Source of the DNA: Variovorax beijingensis
Lineage (GTDB): Bacteria; Pseudomonadota; Gammaproteobacteria; Burkholderiales; Burkholderiaceae_C
Length of the DNA: 64,000 bases
Reading direction: 5' to 3'
NCBI RefSeq assembly: GCF_007828835.1
Contig: NZ_VIVL01000009.1
Span: 186,001 to 250,000 of the forward strand
The notes under the pieces are model-generated. The model saw nothing but the letters and a program-made list of their open reading frames with translations, did not search any database and was not told the DNA's origin. How positions within the stretch are numbered: the first letter of the stretch is position 1; every line of letters begins with the position of its first letter. The position numbers and the translations under genes are program-made. This document shows, one piece after another, positions 7,952-18,250 of the stretch.

Positions 7952-9134
7952 CTGCGGCCCTGCCGCCGGCGCGCCGGGGCTTGAGCCCGAACAGCGGCCG
8001 CAGCCAGTTGAAGCGGCGGATCAGCCCGTCGGTGAGCAGCCAGCAGCCCACGATGGTCAGCACGACCAGCAGCGTGGGCTCCAGCACCGGCCCCAGCGCG
8101 AGCGGAGCCAGCAGCGCAATGCCCGCGATGATCAGCGTCTGGTGCAGCACGTACCACGGGTACACCGACTCGTTGGCCCAGCGCAGCCACGGCCACGGTC
8201 GGTTCAGGTGGCGGTGTCCGTGGCCGAGGATGGTGGCGACCGCCAGCCACAGGTAGAGCACGCGCAGGCTGTCCATCGGCACGCCGGAAGGCGGCCCCTT
8301 GGCGCCGAGCCTCAGCGCGATGAAGGTGGCGATCGCCGCCGCAGCCAGTGCCAGCGACACCCGCCGCAGGCGCTCCAGTTCGCGCCACACGCCCGTGTCC
8401 ACACCCATCCAGTAGCCGTACAGGAACACGGTGAAGTAGATGCTGTGCAGGTGAAAGTCGCGGATCAGGTTGTGCGTGGGCGGAAAGTGCCGGGCCAGCA
8501 GCATCGTCCAGGCCAGCAGCGGAAGCGCCGGCAGCAACAGCAGCTTCCAGCCGCGCAGCCCGTTGAAGCGGCGGCGCATCCATTGGCCGGCCGGCGACTT
8601 CCACAGCGGCAGCGTCAGCGCGATGAGCGCCGTGTAGCTGAACAGGTAGGGCAGGTACCAGAGGTGGTTCCAGGTGATGCCGAACTCCGCGCCGTCGAAG
8701 GCCGCTTTCGGCCACGGATCGCCCATCGAAAGATAGCGCAGCAGGAAGGCGCCGAAGCCTGGCGCCACCAGGCCGCTGGCCACGCCCTGCGCATAGGCCT
8801 GGTAGGGCACGACCACCACCGCCATGCCGAAGGCCAGCGGCAGCATCAGCCGCACGCCTCGGCTGCGCAGCAGGCCCCAGGTGCCCTGGTGGCGGCTCAG
8901 GAAGCCCAGCGATACCCCCGAGACCAGGAACACCAGGTCCATGCGCCAGAGGTTGAGCATGCGCATCGGCCACTGCAGCCATTCGGCTGCATGCGGGCTC
9001 TTGAGATGCCAGGGCCAGTCGGCCACGTAGTACATCGCCACGTGGTACAGGATGACCAGCAGGAAGGCCAGCGCGCGCAGCGCGTCGATGTCGTGCCGGC
9101 GGTCGGGCAGGGTGGCTGGGGTCGTCGTGCTCAT
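7887..9134 (-). CDS. Acyltransferase family 3 membrane protein
   Basis: A 415-residue integral membrane protein with about ten hydrophobic helices. It begins with RRHDIDALRALAFLLVILYH, the signature of acyltransferase-3 / OpgC-like enzymes, whose R..D.LR motif and following His are conserved. Such proteins acylate sugars or other small molecules at the inner membrane. The start at 9134 is preferred to an upstream ATG at 9182 because GGAG lies 6 bases before it. The gene end reads 65 bases into the thioesterase gene on the other strand. Confidence 0.88.
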   Translation of the reverse strand: MSTTTPATLPDRRHDIDALRALAFLLVILYHVAMYYVADWPWHLKSPHAAEWLQWPMRMLNLWRMDLVFLVSGVSLGFLSRHQGTWGLLRSRGVRLMLPLAFGMAVVVVPYQAYAQGVASGLVAPGFGAFLLRYLSMGDPWPKAAFDGAEFGITWNHLWYLPYLFSYTALIALTLPLWKSPAGQWMRRRFNGLRGWKLLLLPALPLLAWTMLLARHFPPTHNLIRDFHLHSIYFTVFLYGYWMGVDTGVWRELERLRRVSLALAAAAIATFIALRLGAKGPPSGVPMDSLRVLYLWLAVATILGHGHRHLNRPWPWLRWANESVYPWYVLHQTLIIAGIALLAPLALGPVLEPTLLVVLTIVGCWLLTDGLIRRFNWLRPLFGLKPRRAGGRAAVTSPAEVLAPEPGWRSPSPRA

Positions 9135-9292
9135 CGGGGGCTCCTCGAAAACGCGGGAAGGACGCCCGATGGTTGCGTGCACCCGCCGCGCGCGGCCTGC
9201 CCAAGGGATGGATCGCGGGCTTTTTGTGACGAGCGGCGCCCTCCAGGGACGAAATCCGCCCGCCCGGCCCGGGGATCGCGAGAATCCCGGGC

Positions 9293-10198
9293 ATGGCAGA
9301 TTCCCGGAAGAACCTGTACGAGCGCTACGAACCCATCCGCCGCCGCGTGGAAGTGGGCTTCTGGATCGTCTTCATGGCGCTGCAGGCGGTGTTCAACACC
9401 ACCGTGGCGCTGATCGACGCGCGCGACCGTGCCGTGCCCCGCGCCGCCTGGGAAATCGTCACCTGGGAGGTGTCGAGCCATCTCGTGCTGCTGGCGCTGG
9501 TGCCGGCGGTGGTGGCCATCCAGCACCGGCTGTCGCCGCTCGCGCGCACCCACCTGCTGCGCTACCTGGGGTGGCACCTGGCCGCCAGCGTGGTCTTCAG
9601 CGTGGTGCATGTGGCGGCGATGTTCGCGCTGCGCGCGATGGTCTATGCGGCCGTGGGCGAGCGCTACGACTTCGCCGGCTGGACCGGCCGCTGGGGTTAC
9701 GAATACCTGAAGGACGTGCGCGCCTACCTGTCAATGGTGTTCGGCATCTGGGCCTACGGTGTGTTCATGCTGCGGCTGCAGGGCGAGGCGCGCGTGCTCG
9801 ACCCGCCCGAGGCGGCGGCAGCAGCGGCCGCCGAGCCCGCCGAAGCCCATCAGGCAACTGCGCCGCCCGCGCGCCCCGAGCGCTTCCTGGTGCGCAAGCT
9901 GCGGCGCGAATTCCTCATTGCCGCGAGCGACATCGACTGGCTCCAGGCCGAAGGCAACTACGTCGGCCTGCACGTCAACGGCCACGACTACCTTCTGCGC
10001 GCCACGCTCACCGATTTTCTGGCGCAGCTCGACCCCGCCCATTTCGTGCGCGTGCACCGAAGCCATGCGGTCAATCTCGGCCGCATCAAGGAAATCGAGC
10101 CGCTCGACGGGGGCGATGCCCGGCTGCACATGCACGATGGCAGCACGGTGCCGTGCAGCCGGCGCTATCGCGAGGCCTTGCGCGCCGGGGCGGGCTGA
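9293..10198 (+). CDS. Membrane-anchored LytTR DNA-binding regulator
   Basis: A 301-residue protein with about four transmembrane helices in the first 165 residues, an Ala/Pro linker (about 166-197), and a C-terminal LytTR domain (FLVRKLRREFLIAASDIDWL to the end, with FVRVHRSHAVNLGRIKEIE). It has no receiver domain, so it is a one-component regulator that probably senses a signal at the membrane. LytTR proteins bind paired direct repeats. No kinase is adjacent. The next gene is an ammonium transporter on the same strand with its own promoter. Confidence 0.88.
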   Translation: MADSRKNLYERYEPIRRRVEVGFWIVFMALQAVFNTTVALIDARDRAVPRAAWEIVTWEVSSHLVLLALVPAVVAIQHRLSPLARTHLLRYLGWHLAASVVFSVVHVAAMFALRAMVYAAVGERYDFAGWTGRWGYEYLKDVRAYLSMVFGIWAYGVFMLRLQGEARVLDPPEAAAAAAAEPAEAHQATAPPARPERFLVRKLRREFLIAASDIDWLQAEGNYVGLHVNGHDYLLRATLTDFLAQLDPAHFVRVHRSHAVNLGRIKEIEPLDGGDARLHMHDGSTVPCSRRYREALRAGAG

Positions 10199-10280
10199 CT
10201 GGGGCCGATCCGTCCTGTTCCGGTGCGAACGCTGCACTGGGAACGCCCATTTCCACCTGTGACGCACCACTAATGAGCTT

Positions 10281-10300
10281 TTAGGCACCATTTTTGCTTT
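10281..10300 (+). promoter_or_regulatory. Sigma-54 promoter of the ammonium transporter gene
   Basis: TTAGGCACCATTTTTGCT matches the -24/-12 consensus (TGGCAC-N5-TTGC). The invariant GG is at 10284-10285 and the GC at 10296-10297, with exactly 10 bases between. A start of transcription near 10309 would leave a leader of about 60 bases before the ATG at 10370. A 12-base perfect palindrome GGTGCATGCACC lies in that leader at 10327-10338. I could not identify a clear NtrC enhancer pair upstream. Confidence 0.75.
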
Positions 10301-10369
10301 CTTGCGGCGCTGGCCCGAGCAATTCGGGTGCATGCACCAATTCAAAACCAAAAACTGCAAGAAGCTCCA

Positions 10370-11572
10370 ATGGACGCACTCAAACAGGGCGCAGACGCGC
10401 TGTTCATCCTTCTCGGCGCGATCATGGTGCTGGCCATGCATGCCGGTTTCGCCTTCCTGGAACTGGGCACCGTGCGCAAGAAGAACCAGGTCAATGCGCT
10501 GGTCAAGATCCTGGTCGACTTCTCGGTCTCGACCATCGTGTACTTTCTCGTGGGCTATGGCGTGGCCTATGGCACCCACTTCTTCGTGGGGGCCACCGAG
10601 CTTGCGGCCAGGAGCGGCTACGAGCTCGTGAAGTTCTTCTTCCTGCTCACCTTTGCGGCGGCGATTCCGGCGATCATTTCGGGCGGCATCGCCGAACGCG
10701 CCAAGTTCTGGCCGCAATTGATCGCTACGGCGGTCATTGTCGGTTTTGTCTATCCGCTGTACGAGGGCATTGCCTGGAACAAGGCCTTCGGCATCCAGGC
10801 CTGGATCGCCTCGGCCACGGGCAGCGAGTTCCATGACTTTGCCGGTTCGGTCGTGGTGCACGCGGTGGGCGGCTGGCTCGCGCTGCCGGCCGTGCTGCTG
10901 CTGGGCGCGCGCCGCAACCGCTACCGCGGCGACGGCTCGCTGAGCGCGCATCCGCCCTCGAACATTCCCTTTCTGGCGCTGGGCGCCTGGGTGCTGTGCG
11001 TGGGCTGGTTCGGCTTCAACGTGATGAGCGCGCAGAGCATCGACAAGATCTCCGGCCTGGTGGCTGTCAATTCGCTGATGGCAATGGTCGGCGGCACGCT
11101 GGTGGCGCTGGCGCTGGGCAAGAACGACCCCGGCTTCGTCTACAACGGCCCGCTCGCCGGGCTGGTGGCCGTGTGCGCGGGTTCCGACCTGATGCATCCG
11201 CTGGGCGCGCTGGTGGTGGGTGGCGTGGCCGGCGCCATCTTCGTGGTGATGTTCACGCTCACGCAGAACAAGTGGAAGATCGACGACGTGCTCGGCGTCT
11301 GGCCGCTGCACGGCCTGTGCGGCACCTGGGGCGGCATCGCGGCGGGCATCTTCGGCACCCAGGCGCTGGGCGGCATCGGCGGCGTGAGCGTGTGGGCGCA
11401 GCTCATCGGCACCTTGATGGGTGTGGCATGGGCGGCGCTGGCGGGCGCGGCGGTCTACGGCGCGCTCAAGGCCACGCTGGGGCTGCGCCTCACGCAGGAA
11501 GAGGAATACGACGGCGCCGACCTGTCGATCCACCACATCTCGGCGACGCCGGAGCGGGAGGTCAATTGGTGA
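10370..11572 (+). CDS. amt: Ammonium transporter (Amt family)
   Basis: A 400-residue Amt channel with about 11 membrane helices. It contains the two conserved pore histidine regions (SVVVHAVGGWLALP and VWPLHGLCGTWGG) and the periplasmic-side segment ISGGIAERAKF. The N-terminal part (MHAGFAFLELGTVRKKNQVNAL) resembles the subgroup called marine-type Amt, but I cannot test that here. The ATG at 10370 gives a typical short N-terminus. A sigma-54 promoter upstream implies control by nitrogen limitation. No glnK (PII) gene is beside it, which is the more usual arrangement for amtB. Confidence 0.92.
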   Translation: MDALKQGADALFILLGAIMVLAMHAGFAFLELGTVRKKNQVNALVKILVDFSVSTIVYFLVGYGVAYGTHFFVGATELAARSGYELVKFFFLLTFAAAIPAIISGGIAERAKFWPQLIATAVIVGFVYPLYEGIAWNKAFGIQAWIASATGSEFHDFAGSVVVHAVGGWLALPAVLLLGARRNRYRGDGSLSAHPPSNIPFLALGAWVLCVGWFGFNVMSAQSIDKISGLVAVNSLMAMVGGTLVALALGKNDPGFVYNGPLAGLVAVCAGSDLMHPLGALVVGGVAGAIFVVMFTLTQNKWKIDDVLGVWPLHGLCGTWGGIAAGIFGTQALGGIGGVSVWAQLIGTLMGVAWAALAGAAVYGALKATLGLRLTQEEEYDGADLSIHHISATPEREVNW

Positions 11573-11639
11573 GTGCTGCGCGGTAGATCGGCTTGGGCTA
11601 TTCTCGGCGCCCTTTGCAACCGCCCGAGGAGAAGAACCC

Positions 11640-12608
11640 ATGACAACATCCACCCGCTGGCTGCGCCGCGGCATTGCCGCAATGGCCGGCAGCATGCTGA
11701 TGCTTTCGTTTGCAGCCTACGCCGGCGCCCCGCAGGTCAAGACCCAGGCGCCGGGCTTCTACCGCACGATGCTCGGCGACTTCGAGGTGACGGCGCTGTT
11801 CGACGGCACCATCGACCTGGAGCCCAGGAAGCTGCTCACCAACACCACGCAGGCACAGGTCGGCAAGCTGCTCGATCGCGGCTTCGAGAAAGACACTGTG
11901 CCCACCTCGGTGAACGGCTATCTCATCAATACCGGCAGCAAGCTGGTGCTGGTCGACACCGGTGCCGGCGGCCTGTTCGGCCCCACGCTCGGCAGCCTGC
12001 AGGCCAACCTCAAGGCTGCGGGCTACCAGCCCGAGCAGGTCGACGACGTGCTCATCACCCACATGCACGGCGACCATGTCGGCGGCCTCGTGCAGGACGG
12101 CAAGCTGGTGTTCCCCAACGCCACCATCCACGCCGGCCAGGAAGACGCCGACTTCTGGCTGGACAAGGGCAACCTGGAGAAGGCCTCCGCCGAGATGAAG
12201 GGCTTCTTCCAGGGTGCGATGGCCTCGCTGAACCCGTATGTGGAGGCCGGCAAGTTCAAGGGCATGAAGGGCAGCACCGACCTGGTGCCCGGCATCAAGG
12301 CCGTGCCTGCCCACGGCCACACGCCGGGCCACAACATCTACGTGGTCGAGTCCAAGGGCCAGAAGCTGGTGCTGTGGGGCGACCTGATGCACGTGGCCGC
12401 CGTGCAGTTCGCGCAGCCGCAGATCACCATCTCGTTCGACGTCGACTCGAAGCCGGCGGCGGCGGAGCGCAAGAAGGCCTATGCCGATGCGGCCAAGGGG
12501 CGCTACCTGGTCGGCAGCGCGCACCTGCCGTTCCCGGGGCTGGGCCATGTGCGGGCCGAGGGCAAGGGCTATGTCTGGGTGCCTGTGGATTACCAGCAGC
12601 TGCGATAG
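11640..12608 (+). CDS. Exported metallo-beta-lactamase-fold hydrolase
   Basis: A 322-residue MBL-fold protein with a signal peptide (residues 1-29, ending AAYAGA). The zinc motif HMHGDH is at 141-146, and further ligands are likely in PAHGHTPGH and LWGDLMH. The layout and long N-terminal part resemble quorum-quenching-lactonase-like or PNGM-like members of the group, but the substrate is not readable. GAGGAG is 9 bases before the ATG. It acts in the periplasm if the signal peptide is used. Confidence 0.87.
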   Translation: MTTSTRWLRRGIAAMAGSMLMLSFAAYAGAPQVKTQAPGFYRTMLGDFEVTALFDGTIDLEPRKLLTNTTQAQVGKLLDRGFEKDTVPTSVNGYLINTGSKLVLVDTGAGGLFGPTLGSLQANLKAAGYQPEQVDDVLITHMHGDHVGGLVQDGKLVFPNATIHAGQEDADFWLDKGNLEKASAEMKGFFQGAMASLNPYVEAGKFKGMKGSTDLVPGIKAVPAHGHTPGHNIYVVESKGQKLVLWGDLMHVAAVQFAQPQITISFDVDSKPAAAERKKAYADAAKGRYLVGSAHLPFPGLGHVRAEGKGYVWVPVDYQQLR

Positions 12609-12722
12609 ACAGCCAGCCGGCTGAAGGTTGAACGGCGCGGGCAGGTGTTGTCGCGCCAGCAGCACGAATGTGCGCGCTGTAGCAAACTCGCCCGACCGCT
12701 CCGTTCCACACCCCACGCCAAC

Positions 12723-13658
12723 ATGACCCAATCTCCCCCCGCCCTCGAAGTCCTCCCGCGCGACCTCTCCGCCTACCGCAAGGGCAACGTCGGCATCGAC
12801 TACGTGCACCGCTTCGAGTCCGGCAAGCCGGGCCCGCACGTGCTGATCAACGCGCTCACGCACGGCAATGAAATCTGCGGCATGACCGCCGCCACGCACC
12901 TGCTCGACACCCAGGTGCGCCCGAAGATCGGCACGCTCACCGTGAGCTTTGCCAACGTGGAGGCGTACGAATCCTTCGACCAGGCGCTGCCTTTCGACAG
13001 CCGCCAGCTGGTGCACAACCTCAACCGCATCTGGTCGCCCGAATGGCTCGACGGCACCGAGGACAGCCCAGAGCTGCGCCGCGCCCGCGCGCTGCGCCCG
13101 GTGGTGAGCGCGGCCGACCACATCCTGGACATCCACTCCACCAGCCAGCCGGTGATTCCGTTCTGGGTGTATCCCGCGTTCGATCGCAATGCCGAAGCGG
13201 CGCTGGCCATCGGCCGTCCGTCGGTGCACCTGGTCATGCCCGACGGCCTGGGCTCCGGCACCCCGCTGATCCAGCATGGCCGCCACGGCCTGCCCGATGG
13301 CAAGGGCGTGGCGCTGGTCGCCGAATGCGGCCAGCACTTCCTGCGCTCGGCGTCCGAGCTGGCCACCGCCATCTCGCTCGACTTTTTGGCGCACTTCGGC
13401 CTCATCGACAAGGACCCCGCCGTGCCGGCACCCGGCCCGCAGCGCCGCTTCGAACTGCTGCAGACCCACGTCATCAAGTCGGAAGACTTCGCGTTCGTGC
13501 GCCCGCTGATCGGCTTCGAGACCTTTGCCAAGGGCGAGCTGATCGCCACCAACGGCCCGGACGAGATCCGCGCGCCCTGCGACGAGTGCACGATCTTCAT
13601 GCCCGCGCAGCGGGTGATCGTGGGGCGCGAGGCGGTGTACCTGACGAAGCCGATCTGA
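12723..13658 (+). CDS. Succinylglutamate desuccinylase / aspartoacylase family protein
   Basis: A 311-residue M14-like zinc hydrolase. The zinc ligands are His47 and Glu50 in THGNE, with a third His in ILDIHSTSQ, and a likely catalytic Glu in VALVAECGQH. Members remove N-acyl groups from amino acids such as N-succinylglutamate or N-acetylaspartate. No arginine-succinyltransferase pathway genes are nearby, so the substrate is open. There is no signal peptide, so it is cytoplasmic. Confidence 0.85.
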   Translation: MTQSPPALEVLPRDLSAYRKGNVGIDYVHRFESGKPGPHVLINALTHGNEICGMTAATHLLDTQVRPKIGTLTVSFANVEAYESFDQALPFDSRQLVHNLNRIWSPEWLDGTEDSPELRRARALRPVVSAADHILDIHSTSQPVIPFWVYPAFDRNAEAALAIGRPSVHLVMPDGLGSGTPLIQHGRHGLPDGKGVALVAECGQHFLRSASELATAISLDFLAHFGLIDKDPAVPAPGPQRRFELLQTHVIKSEDFAFVRPLIGFETFAKGELIATNGPDEIRAPCDECTIFMPAQRVIVGREAVYLTKPI

Positions 13659-13697
13659 AGCGAGCCGTTTGGCAGACCCGGGCGGGCCAGTCCGTGT

Positions 13698-14591
13698 CTA
13701 GGCGGCGATAAACAGCGCCGGATCCACCATCGCCCGATTGAGCATCACGGACCAGTGCAGATGCGGCCCCGTCACGCGCCCGGTGGCGCCCACGGCCGCC
13801 AGCTGCTCGCCGGTCCTCAGCACATCGCCCACCTTTGTGTCGATGCGGCTCAGGTGGCAATACATGGTCAGCAGGCCACCGCCATGGTCGAGCCACACTG
13901 TGCCGCCGTTGAAGAAATAGTCGCCGGTGTCGATCACGCGTCCCGGCAGCGGCGCCAGCACGGGCGTGCCGGTGCCGGCCGCGATGTCCATGCCGCTGTG
14001 CGGATTGCGCGACTGGCCGTTGAACACGCGGCGCAGGCCGAACGAACTGGAACGGCGGCCCGGCACGGGGACGCGCATCTGCAGCGAGGCATCGGGCCGC
14101 AGATCGGTGAAGGTGGCCATCACGGCGGCCAGGTGCGCGCGTTCGCGTTCGTAGCGTGCCTCGTCCTCGGGCGACAGGTCGACGGTGCGCGGCGGCACCG
14201 TCAGGCGCTGCTCGCGGTATTGCTTGGGGCTCACCGTGTAGGCGATCTGCTTTTCATTGCCGCCCTCGTACCGTACGGCGATGCTCGCCTCGCCCGGAAC
14301 GGCCGCGAGCGGAATGCCCACCAGTGCGGTCCACTCGATGGCATCACCCACCACCAGCAACGGCACGTCGCCGGAGAAGGCCTTCGGGCGCCGGGCCGCC
14401 GGACCGAGCGACAGGCGGGCCACGCCGCCCGGTACCTGGGATGCATGCGGCCAGACCTCCGGCGGCTTCTTTCGGGGCGAGGGAGCCGCACCGGCGTGCG
14501 TCGAGGCCAATGCCATGAGGCCGAAGGTGCCGAGCAGGGCGCAGCGGCGGTCGAGGCCGGTCGAGCGGGAATCGGGAAGCGAGGGATGCAT
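13698..14591 (-). CDS. M23 family metallopeptidase (LytM type)
   Basis: A 297-residue exported protein. The N-terminus carries a signal-like segment (RRCALLGTFGLMALASTHAGAA). The C-terminal domain has the LytM zinc motifs: NPHSGMDIAAGTGTPV supplies His and Asp, and GPHLHWSV supplies the HxH pair. Such enzymes cut peptidoglycan cross-bridges. The middle carries a beta domain before the peptidase. Full motifs suggest an active enzyme, unlike the degenerate NlpD/EnvC activators. A longer in-frame start exists upstream, but 14591 gives the sensible signal peptide. Confidence 0.88.
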   Translation of the reverse strand: MHPSLPDSRSTGLDRRCALLGTFGLMALASTHAGAAPSPRKKPPEVWPHASQVPGGVARLSLGPAARRPKAFSGDVPLLVVGDAIEWTALVGIPLAAVPGEASIAVRYEGGNEKQIAYTVSPKQYREQRLTVPPRTVDLSPEDEARYERERAHLAAVMATFTDLRPDASLQMRVPVPGRRSSSFGLRRVFNGQSRNPHSGMDIAAGTGTPVLAPLPGRVIDTGDYFFNGGTVWLDHGGGLLTMYCHLSRIDTKVGDVLRTGEQLAAVGATGRVTGPHLHWSVMLNRAMVDPALFIAA

Positions 14592-14655
14592 GGCGTTGAA
14601 CTCAAGGCTTGCGAAGCGAACAAACAAGGGCGCAGCGAACACAAGGGGACCGGAA

Positions 14656-14958
14656 ATGAACATCCGAGCACTGGGCCGATGGGTCTTGATGGTAAGCGCG
14701 GCCGCCGTGGCCGCCGGGTGCAACAGCACCGCGATCCGTGTAGGCGGCGCGCCCGAGGCGAGCATCAGGAACTGCGTGGCCGCGGCCGCGCGCGAATTTC
14801 GCGTGCCGGCGTCGAGCGTCATTGCGGACAAAGGCACGACGCCGCGCGACGGCGTCTACACGGTCAACCTGAAGATCGGCGCGCAGGGGCGGCCGGCGCT
14901 GTGCACGACGGATGAAAACAGCGCGGTGCTGGGCGTGGTCTACAAACGGCACGAATGA
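14656..14958 (+). CDS. Small putative lipoprotein
   Basis: A 100-residue protein with a lipoprotein signal: MNIRALGRWVLMVSAAAVAAGC, the acylated Cys being residue 22 (lipobox VAAGC). The mature part is a single small domain, ending YTVNLKIGAQGRPALCTTDE and a C-terminal strand. AAGGGGA precedes the ATG. It is divergent from the M23 peptidase, with 64 bases between the two starts. No function is recognised. Confidence 0.75.
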   Translation: MNIRALGRWVLMVSAAAVAAGCNSTAIRVGGAPEASIRNCVAAAAREFRVPASSVIADKGTTPRDGVYTVNLKIGAQGRPALCTTDENSAVLGVVYKRHE

Positions 14959-14963
14959 ATGAC

Positions 14964-14998
14964 AAAAAAGCCGGCGCCATCGCGGCCGCCGGCTTTGT
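14964..14998 (-). terminator. Rho-independent terminator of glnS
   Basis: A GCCGGC arm at 14970-14975 pairs with GCCGGC at 14988-14993, with additional G-C pairs inside. On the minus strand the stem is followed by a run of six T. It sits 15 bases beyond the glnS stop codon. On the plus strand the stem is followed only by TTTG, so it is a weaker terminator for the lipoprotein gene. Confidence 0.75.
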
Positions 14999-15013
14999 GC
15001 AGACAGAGGGCGG

Positions 15014-16828
<1,815 letters not shown>

Positions 16829-16962
16829 TGCGGCATTCTAGAACGCACCCCCTGCCAGTTACCTTTGGCTACGTTCTTCACATTGCGGCGGGCAACCGCT
16901 TTGCATTTGGCGCGTTCAATACACACATGGGCGGGAAACGCCCCAACAAGGAGTCCAACATC

Positions 16963-17313
16963 ATGAGCCTCACACGTTCAACCTTCTTCAAATGGGCCGC
17001 CGCGGGTGCCGTGGCAGCCGGTGCATTGTTTGCGGCCACCTCGGCCAGTGCCCGTGGCGACGTGAGCTGGTCGATCGGCGTGGGTCTGCCAGGAGTTGCC
17101 GTGGGCGTGGGCGCTCCGGCCTACTACCCGGCCCCGGTCTATGCGGCCCCTGCGCCGGTGTACTACGCACCGCCGCCGCCCGTGTACTACCGTCCGCCGC
17201 CGCCGGTCTATTACCGTCCGGCCCCGGTGTACTACGCGCCGCCGGCTTACTACGGACCGCCGCGCTACTACGGTCCGCGTGGCTACTACCACGGCCATCG
17301 CCACTGGCGTTGA
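16963..17313 (+). CDS. Pro/Tyr-rich exported protein
   Basis: A 116-residue protein with a signal peptide (ending ATSASA, about residue 26), a short glycine/valine segment, and a long low-complexity tail of repeats such as PVYYAPPPPVYYRPPP, ending GYYHGHRHWR. Similar small exported proteins are common in beta-proteobacteria and have no assigned role; attachment to the cell wall or outer membrane is a guess. AAGGAG sits 9 bases before the ATG at 16963. A strong terminator follows. Confidence 0.82.
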   Translation: MSLTRSTFFKWAAAGAVAAGALFAATSASARGDVSWSIGVGLPGVAVGVGAPAYYPAPVYAAPAPVYYAPPPPVYYRPPPPVYYRPAPVYYAPPAYYGPPRYYGPRGYYHGHRHWR

Positions 17314-17352
17314 GCGGTTCCGCAGGCGGCAAACATCCGCCCAATAAGAAAG

Positions 17353-17380
17353 GCCGACCTTCCGGGGTCGGCTTTTTTTA
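17353..17380 (+). terminator. Rho-independent terminator
   Basis: Perfect 7-base stem GCCGACC (17353-17359) / GGTCGGC (17366-17372), loop of six, then seven T. It lies 39 bases after the Pro/Tyr-rich gene. The A-rich left flank could also make it stop transcription of the convergent LytTR regulator gene. Confidence 0.9.
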
Positions 17381-17404
17381 TGCGCCCGCGCCGTGCCCGC
17401 CATT

Positions 17405-18250
17405 TCACATGGCGCGAAACAGGTGGCCGTAGAGCCGGCTGACAGGGATTTTTTCGGGCCGGCCGCGCAGGTCGAGGTGCAGCTTGCCGGCCTCGTCGCG
17501 GTGCACGGCCTCGATGGCCGAACTGCGCACCACCACCGCGCGATGCACCTGCCAGAAGGTTTCGGGATCGAGCTGGGTCAGCAACTGCTTGAGCGGCGTG
17601 CGGATCAGGTATTCGTGCGCGGCGGTCAGCACGCGGATGTATTTGTCGGCGGCCTCGAAATACAGCACCTCTTCGATCGGAACCATGCGCACGGTGCTGC
17701 CGCCGGCGTCGCTGGCGGCGATCATCTTCAGCAGGGCGGTGGAAGTGGCGGGCGGCGCCGACGCGCCGTTGCCTGCTGCGGCGGCAAGCACCTCGCGCCA
17801 TTGCGCAAGCGTGCGCTCGAGCGCCTCGTCGGCGGCGGCGGGCGCTGGCTTTGCCTGCTGCTGCGCAGCCAGCGCCTGCTGAAGCCGCAGCACGGTCTTG
17901 CGCAAACGCTCGGGCTGCACGGGCTTGAGCACGTAGTCGATGGCCTGGGTTTCGAAGGCGCGGGCGGCATATTCGTCGTACGCAGTCACGAAGACCAGCT
18001 GCGGCATGGGCGCCTCGTCCACGGGCCAGCGGTCGGCCAGCTCGGCGGCGGCGCCCAGGCCGTCGAGGCCCGGCATGCGGATGTCGAAGAACAGCACCTG
18101 TGGCAGCAGGCGCATCGCCTCCTGCACGGCGCTGCGGCCGTCGCCCGTGGTGGCGAGCACCTGCAGTCCGGGCCATGCGGCGCCGAGTTCGGCCTTGAGG
18201 GCCTGGGCGAGCAGCGGTTCGTCTTCGGCGATGAGGGCGGTGGGATTCAT
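17405..18250 (-). CDS. LytTR-type response regulator
   Basis: A 281-residue regulator: receiver domain (about 1-125, phospho-acceptor Asp in VLFFDIRMPGLDG, Lys in YVLKPVQPERL), an Ala/Gln linker, and a C-terminal LytTR DNA-binding domain (about 180-281, VRMVPIEEVLYFEAADKYIRV and FWQVHRAVVVRSSAIEAV). Its start overlaps the stop of the upstream kinase gene by 4 bases, so the two form one two-component system. It is the last gene of a five-gene operon. Confidence 0.93.
   Translation of the reverse strand: MNPTALIAEDEPLLAQALKAELGAAWPGLQVLATTGDGRSAVQEAMRLLPQVLFFDIRMPGLDGLGAAAELADRWPVDEAPMPQLVFVTAYDEYAARAFETQAIDYVLKPVQPERLRKTVLRLQQALAAQQQAKPAPAAADEALERTLAQWREVLAAAAGNGASAPPATSTALLKMIAASDAGGSTVRMVPIEEVLYFEAADKYIRVLTAAHEYLIRTPLKQLLTQLDPETFWQVHRAVVVRSSAIEAVHRDEAGKLHLDLRGRPEKIPVSRLYGHLFRAM

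Noticed and set aside
17105..17290. Repeated Pro/Tyr codons that might be a tandem DNA repeat.
   Set aside because: They are the low-complexity tail of one small exported protein, a common type, and the units are irregular.
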